Origin: Pandoraea vervacti
GTDB lineage: Bacteria; Pseudomonadota; Gammaproteobacteria; Burkholderiales; Burkholderiaceae
NCBI RefSeq assembly: GCF_000934605.2
Contig: NZ_CP010897.2
Location: 2,976,001-3,040,000 of the forward strand
Length of the DNA stretch: 64,000 nt
Reading direction: 5' to 3'
In this document: positions 34,935-42,922 of the stretch, piece after piece
Position numbering within the stretch: the stretch's first letter is position 1
How the letters are laid out: every line of letters starts with the position of its first letter
Notes under the pieces: generated by a model
The model's input: only the letters and a program-made list of their open reading frames with translations
The model's database searches: none
What the model was told of the DNA's origin: nothing
Made by a program: the position numbers and the translations under genes

Positions 34935-36568
34935 CTTCGCGCTTCCCTTTGCGCTCATCCTCGCGCCTGCCCTCGCGCGCCTCGGTGCGTTCCGTGACCG
35001 ATGATGTCCGGCATCGCTGGAACCTCCCGACAGTTCGGCATGCCGTGCTGCTGCCGATCCTGCCGCTCTGGCTCGGCGCCTGCTCGTTCACCCCGGGCGA
35101 CACGCCGCCCGCCATGCCTGCGCCGGCGCACTACGGTGTGAACGCCACGCCAACGCAGACGGTCACCGCGCAGGGCGCCTCGCAGCGCTTCGACGTCGGC
35201 GCGCCGCCGGTCAAGGCCTGGTGGCAGGCCTATCGCTCGGACAAGCTCAACGCGCTCGTCGACGAGGGCCTGCGCAACAGCCCGAACCTGTCCGCCGCCG
35301 ATCACTCGCTCCAGGCGGCACGCGAGCAGTTGAAGGCGCAGGTTGGCTCGTCGTTGTTCCCGTCGATCGACATCGGCGGCGAAGTGGCGCGCGAGCGCAA
35401 TCTCGGCATCCCCAACCTGCGCCCGCCGACTGCGCTGTACAACATGTTCGTCGGTCAGATTCAGGCGCGTTACACCTTCGACTTCTTCGGCGCCTCGCGC
35501 TTTGCCAATGCCTCGCTCGCCGCGCAGGTCGACCAGCAGGCGTTCCAGTTGACGTCGGCGCGTCAGGCGCTCGCGGCAAACATCGTGTCCGGCGCGATCG
35601 GTGCGTCGGTGCTGGGCGCTCAGGTCAAGGCGACCGAGCGACTCGTCGACCTCGCCCAGGCGGACGCCACCGACATGGCGCGCCGCGAGGCGCTCGGCGC
35701 CGTCTCGCGTGCGGACGCGCTGGCGTCTGCCCAGAATGCCGAGTCGCTCGCGGCGTCCCTGCCCGGCTTGCGGGCGCAATGGCAATCCACGCGTCATGCG
35801 CTCGCCGTGCTGCTCGGTCGCACGCCGGACCAGGCGCCGGACGATCTGGCGCTGGGCGAACTCAAGGTGCCGGACGCGGTGCCGGTCGTAGTGCCGTCGA
35901 CGCTGCTGCAATCGCGTCCGGACGTGCAAGCCGCCGAGATGGCGCTCAAGGCGGCGTCCGCAGAAGTCGGCGTGGCAACGGCGCAAATGTTCCCCAGCCT
36001 GTCCCTGAGCGCATCGATGGGCAAAGGCGGGTTCAACTGGACGACCGTCATGTCCAACGCCGGTTCGCTATGGAGCGTGGCGGCGTCGATTACGCAACCG
36101 ATTTTCCACGGCGGCGCGTTGCTCGCGCAGCGTCGTGCGGCGCAGGCGACTTACGAGGCCGCTGTCGACCAGTACAAGCAAACGGTGCTCACCGCGTTCA
36201 AGAACGTGGCGGATACGCTGGCGTCGCTCGAAGCCGACAATACGTCGTTGCTGCACGCGGACAACGCCAGCGCAGCGGCCGAGCAGATCTACCGCGATAC
36301 GGCGGCCCGGGTGCGGCTCGGTGCGCTGCCGATGTCGGCGGCGCGCGCGCGGGAGCAACAGTACTGGAACGCCTATCTGACGACAGTGCGTGCAACCGGC
36401 GCCCGTTTGTCGGATACTGCGCTACTGTTTTACGCAATGGGGGTACCGCCCGAGCCGGTTGCCGATGGGGCAACGCCGGACGCCGGGACGGCAGCCAACG
36501 CACCGGCCTCGGCCTCTGCCTCTGCCGATTCACGGCCGCCCCCGTCGCAAGACGTAGCCCGACGATGA
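34931..36568 (+). CDS. Outer-membrane factor lipoprotein of the RND pump (OprM/NodT family)
   Basis: 545 residues, trimeric channel. Lipobox LWLGAC with Cys51, after an unusually long Ser/Arg-rich leader of 30 residues. Two OEP repeats follow: WWQAYRSDKLNALVDEGLRN, SLFPSIDIGGEVARERNLGI, then VVPSTLLQSRPDVQAAEMAL and AQMFPSLSLSASMGKGGFNW. An Ala/Ser/Pro tail of about 35 residues closes it. Four-base overlap with the pump gene before it and with the TetR gene after it. Confidence 0.93.
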   Translation: MTSRFPLRSSSRLPSRASVRSVTDDVRHRWNLPTVRHAVLLPILPLWLGACSFTPGDTPPAMPAPAHYGVNATPTQTVTAQGASQRFDVGAPPVKAWWQAYRSDKLNALVDEGLRNSPNLSAADHSLQAAREQLKAQVGSSLFPSIDIGGEVARERNLGIPNLRPPTALYNMFVGQIQARYTFDFFGASRFANASLAAQVDQQAFQLTSARQALAANIVSGAIGASVLGAQVKATERLVDLAQADATDMARREALGAVSRADALASAQNAESLAASLPGLRAQWQSTRHALAVLLGRTPDQAPDDLALGELKVPDAVPVVVPSTLLQSRPDVQAAEMALKAASAEVGVATAQMFPSLSLSASMGKGGFNWTTVMSNAGSLWSVAASITQPIFHGGALLAQRRAAQATYEAAVDQYKQTVLTAFKNVADTLASLEADNTSLLHADNASAAAEQIYRDTAARVRLGALPMSAARAREQQYWNAYLTTVRATGARLSDTALLFYAMGVPPEPVADGATPDAGTAANAPASASASADSRPPPSQDVARR

Positions 36569-37215
36569 CCGCCACACCCACCGCCCGGGGCCGACGCCCC
36601 AAACACCTGCCCGATGGCCGCGCCGCCCTGCTCGAAGCGGCCATCGACGCTTTCTCGCGCCTCGGTTACGACGGCGCCAATCTGCGCGGCATCGCCGCGG
36701 CGGCGAAGGTCGATGCGAGCCTCGTGCGCGTGCACTTCGGCTCGAAGGAGCAACTCTGGCGCGCGTGCGTCGACTCGCTCGAAGCCGCGCTCGCGGCGCC
36801 CGTCGCCATGCTCAAGGCGACCGCAGACGACACGACACGGCCCGTGCGAGACCGCTTGCGCGACGCCATCGCGCTCATTGCGGCCTACGCGGCGCAGCAT
36901 CCCGAACACAAGTGTTTCATTTCCCTGCATGCCACGGAAACGGGTGAGCGTGGGGCAGTGCTTTACCGGCACCTGCTCGAACCGGTGTACCAGTGCATGG
37001 AGAAACTCATCGTCGAAGGCATGGCTGCGGGCGTGATCCGGGCCGAGCATCCCGCGATGTACTTCTGCGTCCTCGCGCATGCGCTGCATCCGCCGCCTGG
37101 CTCGCCCGTGCTGATGCAGGTGATCGCGCCCGAAGTCGGCGGCGAGGCCTTCGGACCCGCCCTGCTCCGGCAGATCGAGATGGTGTTCTTCACCCCGGCG
37201 CCAACCGAGCGCTGA
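36565..37215 (+). CDS. TetR family regulator, last gene of the efflux operon
   Basis: 216 residues. The N-terminal helix-turn-helix spans about 15-60 (GRAALLEAAIDAFSRLGYDG, then ANLRGIAAAAKVDASLVRVH, FGSKEQLWRAC). The ligand-binding part carries an unusual Met/Cys-containing stretch (VYQCMEKLIVEGMAAGVIRA). ATGA overlap with the outer-membrane factor gene makes it co-translated, so it probably represses its own operon, relieved by a pump substrate. A weak hairpin (GGCCC-CAAA-GGGCC at 37227-37240) follows the stop. Confidence 0.93.
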   Translation: MTATPTARGRRPKHLPDGRAALLEAAIDAFSRLGYDGANLRGIAAAAKVDASLVRVHFGSKEQLWRACVDSLEAALAAPVAMLKATADDTTRPVRDRLRDAIALIAAYAAQHPEHKCFISLHATETGERGAVLYRHLLEPVYQCMEKLIVEGMAAGVIRAEHPAMYFCVLAHALHPPPGSPVLMQVIAPEVGGEAFGPALLRQIEMVFFTPAPTER

Positions 37216-37426
37216 GCCGTACCCGAGGCCCCAAAGGGCCGGCACTGTCGCGAATCGGCCAAACACGCCGAATCACGGCGCGCAAACGCCATCCGGCGGT
37301 ATCCGGGACACCACTGGCGTGCCGATGCATTACACTGACGCCCAAATTCGTTGCGCTGTCGGCGCGCGTGCATCGCGCTTTCATTCCGCTCGTTCCACCC
37401 ATTCTGCTTCTTTCGTTTTCATCCTC

Positions 37427-38680
37427 ATGTCCGAAGCTACCTCCACCACCCTCATTCTCGGCGCCGGTCAGGCTGGCGGCGAGACCGCTCTCGCACTGCG
37501 CCAGCTCGGCTACGCGGGCCGCATCGTGCTCGCCGGCAGCGAAACGCATCTGCCGTATCGCCGCCCCCCTCTCTCGAAGGCATTCCTTGCCGGCCAGGCC
37601 GACGAAGCCAGCCTGCTGATCCGTCCGGCCGACGCCTGGGAGAAGGCGGAGATCGAGGTGCGCCTCGGCGTCACCGCAACCGCCATCGACCGCGCGGCAC
37701 GCACCGTGTCGTTCGACGATGGGCAGACGCAGCACTACGATCATCTCGTGCTCGCCCTGGGCGGTCGCGTGCGGCCCCTGCCGATTCCCGGTGGCGACGC
37801 CCCCAACGTCTACTACCTGCGCAACATTGCCGACGCGCAACGTCTTCGCGAAGCGCTGGCACCGGGCAAGCGCGTTGTGGTGGTCGGTGGCGGTTACATC
37901 GGACTGGAAGTGGCGGCAAGCGCCGTCAAGGCCGGGGCGTCCGTAACCGTGCTCGAAGCCGCGCCGCGTCTGCTCGCGCGCGTGGCCGAAGCCGATCTGG
38001 CGGGTTTCTTCGCCGCGCTGCATCGTGAGAACGGTGTCGACGTTCAGGTGGGCGTGGGTGTCACCGCGCTCGAGCAGAACGCCAAGGGTCAGGTGGTCGC
38101 CGTGGTCGCGGGCGAGAAGCGTCTGGACGCGGACGTCGTGGTCGTGGGCATCGGCTTGATTCCGAACGCCGAACTCGCGCAGGCCGCGGGGCTCGCGGTC
38201 GATAACGGCATCGTGGTGGACGAATTCGCGCGCACGAGCGATGCCGCCATTCTGGCCGTGGGCGATTGCGCCCATCACGTGCACCCGGCGCTGGGCCGTC
38301 GCATTCGCCTGGAATCCGTGCCGAGCGCCAGTGAGATGGCCAAGGTGGCCGCCAGCGTGATCCACGGCGATGCGCCGAAGGCCGTCGCCACCGCGCCTTG
38401 GTTCTGGTCGGATCAGTTCAATGCGAAGCTGCAAATGGTCGGCATGACCGAGGGACACGACGCCGTGGTCGAGCGCCGTTTGCCTGACGCGCAGGGCGCT
38501 GCGGTGTTCATGCTCTTCTATCTGCGCGAGGGCGCTGTCGTCGCCGCAGCGAGCATCAATCGTGCGCAGGAATTCCTCGCCGCGCGAGAACTCGTGGGCC
38601 GTCGGGCCGTGGTGGATCCGGTGCGTCTGGCTGATGCCGCCACACCGCTCAAGACGCTGCTCACCGAGTTGACGAGCTGA
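37427..38680 (+). CDS. NAD(P)H-dependent ferredoxin/rubredoxin reductase-like flavoprotein
   Basis: 417 residues. FAD site near the N-terminus (LILGAGQAGGETALALRQLG), NAD(P) site near 150 (VVVGGGYIGLEVAASAVKAG), second FAD contact AVGDCAHH near 278, and a C-terminal reductase domain. It matches ferredoxin reductases of oxygenase systems and passes electrons from NAD(P)H to a [2Fe-2S] ferredoxin or a rubredoxin. The start at 37427 gives the family N-terminus; no clear ribosome binding site precedes it, and the earlier in-frame ATG adds 36 low-quality residues. No oxygenase or ferredoxin gene is nearby. Confidence 0.9.
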   Translation: MSEATSTTLILGAGQAGGETALALRQLGYAGRIVLAGSETHLPYRRPPLSKAFLAGQADEASLLIRPADAWEKAEIEVRLGVTATAIDRAARTVSFDDGQTQHYDHLVLALGGRVRPLPIPGGDAPNVYYLRNIADAQRLREALAPGKRVVVVGGGYIGLEVAASAVKAGASVTVLEAAPRLLARVAEADLAGFFAALHRENGVDVQVGVGVTALEQNAKGQVVAVVAGEKRLDADVVVVGIGLIPNAELAQAAGLAVDNGIVVDEFARTSDAAILAVGDCAHHVHPALGRRIRLESVPSASEMAKVAASVIHGDAPKAVATAPWFWSDQFNAKLQMVGMTEGHDAVVERRLPDAQGAAVFMLFYLREGAVVAAASINRAQEFLAARELVGRRAVVDPVRLADAATPLKTLLTELTS

Positions 38681-38787
38681 TGGCCCGATGACCTGACAGG
38701 CTGAGGCACAACGCGCTTTGTCAGGGCCTACGGCGCACGTGCGGCGTCTTCGCCGCGACGTGCGCGACTCGCCCGCTTCGCATGCCG

Positions 38788-39723
38788 TCAGGGTGAAGGC
38801 GCGTGAGCGGGTAACAGCAGGACCGGACGGCCTGCATGCCGGGCCGTATCTTCGGCCACACTCCCCAGCGTGAAGCGCCGGAAACCTCGCCGTCCGTGCG
38901 TGCCCAGCACGATCACGTCGACATCGGCGTCCTTGCCCGCAGCAATGATCTGGTCGGCCACGCCCTCGCCCACCGGTTGAATCTCGCGCATCTCGATTTC
39001 CCCCGGGACGCCCGCCTCCTTGAGACGCGTCTCCGCCCGCAGGCGCACCTGCTCGCCCACCGCGCGCACGGCGTCGAGCAGCGGTTCGGGATCGAAACCG
39101 GCAAGAAACGGTCCCGGCAGGTCGAGCACGTGTACCACGCGCATCGACGCACCGTGGGTTCGCGCCAATGCCAGCGCATACTCGAATGCCTGACGTGCCG
39201 TCTCGCTGTCGTCCAGCGCGACGAGAATCCGCTCGTAGTGACCGCCCGAGCGCAATGGCAGATGCGGACGCGCTTCCCCCGCCACGAGCATCACCGGGAC
39301 CTCGGCGCTGCGCAGGATCTGTTCGGCGACACTGCCGAGCATCGCGCGCCGCACGCCGCTGCGCCCGTGCGTGCCCACCACGATGATGTCTGCGCCCCAT
39401 TCGATGGCCTCGCGCGTCATCGCCTCGGGGACCGTTTCCCCGGTCGTGCGCAGATCGAGCAGATGTGCCTGCGCATCGAACCCTTCCTCGCGCAGATACA
39501 ACACCGCGCGGGCAAGATGTTCTTCGCCTTCGCGCTGCATGTCGCGGCGCACCTGTTCCAGATCGATGAGTTTGCCAAACGCCGCCGTCAGCAAGTTGAC
39601 CGGGTCTTCTACCGTATGAATCACGCGGATCACGTCGCCGTTGCGCGCAAAGGCGGCGGCCTCGCGCAACGCGCGGCGGGACGATTCGCTACCGTCCGTC
39701 GCCAGCAGAATGCGTTTTGTCAT
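38788..39723 (-). CDS. Tandem-domain universal stress protein
   Basis: 311 residues, two UspA domains (about 1-150 and 162-311). Both keep the ATP-binding pattern G-x2-G-x9-GS: GTHGRSGVRRAMLGS and GTHGRRGFRRFTLGS. UspE-like two-domain proteins act in stress resistance and bind ATP. The start at 39723 has GAGG upstream; the longer frame is not supported. Single gene between two oppositely placed neighbours. Confidence 0.92.
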   Translation of the reverse strand: MTKRILLATDGSESSRRALREAAAFARNGDVIRVIHTVEDPVNLLTAAFGKLIDLEQVRRDMQREGEEHLARAVLYLREEGFDAQAHLLDLRTTGETVPEAMTREAIEWGADIIVVGTHGRSGVRRAMLGSVAEQILRSAEVPVMLVAGEARPHLPLRSGGHYERILVALDDSETARQAFEYALALARTHGASMRVVHVLDLPGPFLAGFDPEPLLDAVRAVGEQVRLRAETRLKEAGVPGEIEMREIQPVGEGVADQIIAAGKDADVDVIVLGTHGRRGFRRFTLGSVAEDTARHAGRPVLLLPAHAPSP

Positions 39724-39964
39724 GAGCAGCCTCGCGTTGGGAGTCGATGGAATGCCATGCGCGGGCAACGTCATCTCGATGTTCCGCCTGACAAACCCGC
39801 ATGACACTCCCACTATACCGCCCGATCGAGCACAAAGGCCACCCCGCATCGCGCGACCCGCCGCTTCATACCGGCGCCTTTGATGCAACGCAAAAACGCC
39901 GCAGACCCGGCATGGCGGGCCCGTGGCGCGACGTGCGCCACGGTGCTGCGCGCTTGCCGTGCGT

Positions 39965-40963
39965 TCAGCGCGCGGCGTCGCCCCAACGATAGGCGTGCGA
40001 CGCGTCGTCGAGCGCCGTCTTCAGTGCGGGCGGCAACGTGTAGTCGATCGTACCCAGCGTCTCGGTCAACTGCTCCACGCGGCTCGCCCCGATGATGGCG
40101 GACGTGACGACCGGATTCGCCAGCACCCACGCGAGCGAGAGGCGGGTGAGCGATTCCCCGGCGTCCTTTGCTATGCCTTTGAGCGCTTCGATGGTCTCGA
40201 ACTCGCGTTCATGCCAATAGCGCTGCTGATACATTGCCCCGGCTTTGCCGACCGTCGCCGCCGTGAAGCGGCCCTCTGTCGGTGCGGCGTCGTGGCGGTA
40301 CTTGCCCGTGAGCAGGCCGCCGGCGAGCGGGTTGTAGGGGATGACGGCGAGCCCTTCTTCGCTGGCGAGCGGCAGCAGTTCGCGCTCGATCTGGCGGAAC
40401 AACAGGTTGTAGCGCGGCTGCACCGAGACGAAGCGCGTCAGACGCAGCGCTTCGGCGCGGCCAAGTGCGCGTGCGAGGCGATAGGCGAGAAAGTTCGACA
40501 CGCCGACGTAACGTGCCCTGCCCGACTTCACGATGGTGTCGAGGGCTTCCAGCGTCTCGTCGATGGGCGTATCGGTGTCATCGGAATGCAATTGATAGAG
40601 ATCGACGTAATCGGTGCCGATGCGCGAGAGCGACGCGTCGATGGCGCTCAGCAAATGCTTGCGCGACGCCCCCTTGTCCCACGGCGACGGTCCCATCTCG
40701 CCGCAAGCTTTGGTGGCAACGATGAACTGATCGCGACGGCCCTTGAGCCAGCGCCCGACAATCTCTTCGGTGCGCCCGACGAGCGACGTGTCGGCCCCCA
40801 GTGGATAGACGTCGGCGAGATCGATGAAATTGACGCCCGCCTCGGCGGTGCGATCGAGAATGGCGTGGCTGGCGGCCTCTTCGGTTTGCAAACCGAACGT
40901 CATGGTGCCGAGGCACAGGCGGGAAACAGTCAGGCCGGTGCGGCCGAATTTCGTGTATTGCAC
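39965..40963 (-). CDS. Aldo/keto reductase
   Basis: 332 residues, (alpha/beta)8-barrel NADPH-dependent oxidoreductase. Catalytic tetrad visible: Asp48, Tyr53 (LADVYPLG), Lys85 (VATKACG) and His126 (LYQLHSDD). The C-terminal NADP site includes SAIIGASRVEQLTE. The group resembles the YajO/Tas-type AKRs that reduce aldehydes. The start is GTG at 40963 with GGGAG five bases upstream. Stands alone. The 195-base gap after it (40964-41158) holds nothing I recognise. Confidence 0.92.
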   Translation of the reverse strand: MQYTKFGRTGLTVSRLCLGTMTFGLQTEEAASHAILDRTAEAGVNFIDLADVYPLGADTSLVGRTEEIVGRWLKGRRDQFIVATKACGEMGPSPWDKGASRKHLLSAIDASLSRIGTDYVDLYQLHSDDTDTPIDETLEALDTIVKSGRARYVGVSNFLAYRLARALGRAEALRLTRFVSVQPRYNLLFRQIERELLPLASEEGLAVIPYNPLAGGLLTGKYRHDAAPTEGRFTAATVGKAGAMYQQRYWHEREFETIEALKGIAKDAGESLTRLSLAWVLANPVVTSAIIGASRVEQLTETLGTIDYTLPPALKTALDDASHAYRWGDAAR

Positions 40964-41158
40964 GGTAACTCCCGGAGGTTGCGAAGGATGCAGGGTCTCT
41001 CGCGGCCCGGTGCGGCCCCGCGTGACCCGAGGTCACGAGAAACGACAGCACAAAGCGCAATGCCCGCGCGCGGGCAAGGTGCACAGTATGCGCGATTCCG
41101 GAAAAACGCGTGCGGCGTCGCGGCAAGCGCGGGCCGCGTGCGCCGTCGATCCTCCGAC

Positions 41159-42808
41159 CTACTCCAGCGACTTCAGGTCGAGCCAGACACCATCCGCGCC
41201 GCGAATGAGCATCTTGCCGCCGTACTTCATGACGGTAGTCTGCTCGTTGGCCGACACGAAAGCCGTCTGTGGCAGGTCGCTCGCGTATTGCGCCAGATCC
41301 GGCGTGCCAGCAAACGGGTTGTTCGCGATCAATTTCGAGATGAGCGCCATCATCGCCAGATAGCTCGTGGGCGTGGAAATCGAGACCGGCGTTCCATGCG
41401 AGGCCGCCGCGCCGTCGCCAAAGCCCACCAGCTTCACCGCGACCGGCACGTGCGTGATTTCCGGCAAAGGAATTTCACGCATGCCGGAGATCTGCAATTT
41501 GCTGCCACGCAGCGCCGCGCCATGTTCCGGCACGAACACCACAACGGCTTTGCGCCCCGACCTGGCAATCGTGTCGATGAACTGACCGAAGTCGTCGAAC
41601 ATCGTCTTGGCGCGCATCGGATAGCTCTGCACGCTGCTGAGTTTCGAGCCTTCCAGACGATTGCCGTCATGCAGCGAGATGGTGTTGTAGTACAGCGCCA
41701 CGCGCTTGTCCGGCTGCGAGGTGCGCTGCTTCCACCACGCTTGCAGCACGTCCCCGTCGGAGCGAATCGGCGTTTCGTCGAACGCGCGCATCGACACGCG
41801 GGCGTGCGTGTTGTCGAACGGCGCGACGCCCGGCACGTTGAAGTTTTGCTGGACTTCCTGCATGAAGTTGTCGAAGTGTCCGTCGTGATTCATGGCGAGC
41901 GACGGGGTGAAGCCGAGGTTCTTCAGGTCGCTCATCACGTAGCACTGCGGGCCTGCCGGGTCGTATAGCGCCTTGTGCGCAGGCTGACCGCATCCCGCCC
42001 GAAGCACGCGAATCGCTGCCGGTCCGCTGTAGCTCGCGGCGGAATTGAAGTTCTTGAAGATGAAGTCGAACTTCGAGAGCAACGGCAGGTTATCGAGATT
42101 GTCGACGTCGAGGTCGTCCTGCGCGAGCGAACAGATATGCAGGAAGATGATGTCGTAGTCCGGACCCGCACCGGCCTGCGCCGGGAGTGAGACGGAACGC
42201 GTGAGCTCACGTGAGTAAAAGCTGTTGAGCGCCGCGTTGGGATTCGCGTCCAGGGGCACTTCGCCGTCGCCTGTCAGGAATTCGCTGCTGGCGGCCGTGG
42301 CTCCGCCCGCTGCCGCACCGCCCGCCGCCCCAGCCGCTCCCGCCGTCAGTGCCGTCGTGTCGCCCTGTGCCGCCACCACCGGGGAGACCGAGACGAGCGT
42401 CCCCACACGCAGCACACCCGGCACGATCAGCAGCGCGAGCAGCACGAACGTGGTCACGCGCACCCAGCGATTCACGATCCAGTACGCCAGCACCATGATG
42501 GCCAGCAACAGCCAGTCGCGCGCAGGCACGAAGCGCCCGAGGAGTTCGACGATGTACGAGAACCGGAATTGCAGCAGCGCGGGCAACTGTTCGACGAAAC
42601 GTGCGAACGGCGGCAGGTTCGAGTCGTAGTAAAGCAATGCCGCACCTAGCGGGATCGCGATCACCTGCCGCAAGATGCGCGCCCAACGGGGCCGCAACCT
42701 CACGACCAGACACAGCGCGAAGAGGAAGTTCGGCAGCACGTGAAAGCCGATGATGCCCGCCCACAGCAGCAACAGCTTCAGAATGAAATAGAGGTTCCAG
42801 ATGCCCAT
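41159..42808 (-). CDS. bcsG: Cellulose phosphoethanolamine transferase BcsG
   Basis: 549 residues. Four to five N-terminal membrane helices (about 1-135), a Gly/Ala linker (150-175), then a periplasmic alkaline-phosphatase-fold domain. Residues aligning with the E. coli active site are all kept: Cys226 (LHICSL), nucleophile Ser261 (AASYSGPAA), His380 (TISLHDGN), Glu428 and His429 (FVPEHGA), versus C243, S278, H396, E442 and H443 there. It should add phosphoethanolamine to cellulose. Last gene of the cellulose unit, 114 bases after bcsA. BcsE and BcsF, the usual partners, are not found nearby. Confidence 0.92.
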   Translation of the reverse strand: MGIWNLYFILKLLLLWAGIIGFHVLPNFLFALCLVVRLRPRWARILRQVIAIPLGAALLYYDSNLPPFARFVEQLPALLQFRFSYIVELLGRFVPARDWLLLAIMVLAYWIVNRWVRVTTFVLLALLIVPGVLRVGTLVSVSPVVAAQGDTTALTAGAAGAAGGAAAGGATAASSEFLTGDGEVPLDANPNAALNSFYSRELTRSVSLPAQAGAGPDYDIIFLHICSLAQDDLDVDNLDNLPLLSKFDFIFKNFNSAASYSGPAAIRVLRAGCGQPAHKALYDPAGPQCYVMSDLKNLGFTPSLAMNHDGHFDNFMQEVQQNFNVPGVAPFDNTHARVSMRAFDETPIRSDGDVLQAWWKQRTSQPDKRVALYYNTISLHDGNRLEGSKLSSVQSYPMRAKTMFDDFGQFIDTIARSGRKAVVVFVPEHGAALRGSKLQISGMREIPLPEITHVPVAVKLVGFGDGAAASHGTPVSISTPTSYLAMMALISKLIANNPFAGTPDLAQYASDLPQTAFVSANEQTTVMKYGGKMLIRGADGVWLDLKSLE

Positions 42809-42922
42809 CGTATGGTTCCCTTGGGTCGCCGCGTCGTCGCCGGCTCACGTCCTGTCGATGTCATTTTGTCTCACCCGGCGCGCCGCTGTCTCGAAGATCC
42901 TTGGATGCGCCAGGCCGTTCCG

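Noticed and set aside
42809..42922. Possible bcsF in the gap between bcsA and bcsG
   Set aside because: The only minus-strand start gives an Arg/Thr-rich peptide without a membrane helix, unlike BcsF, and runs into bcsG.
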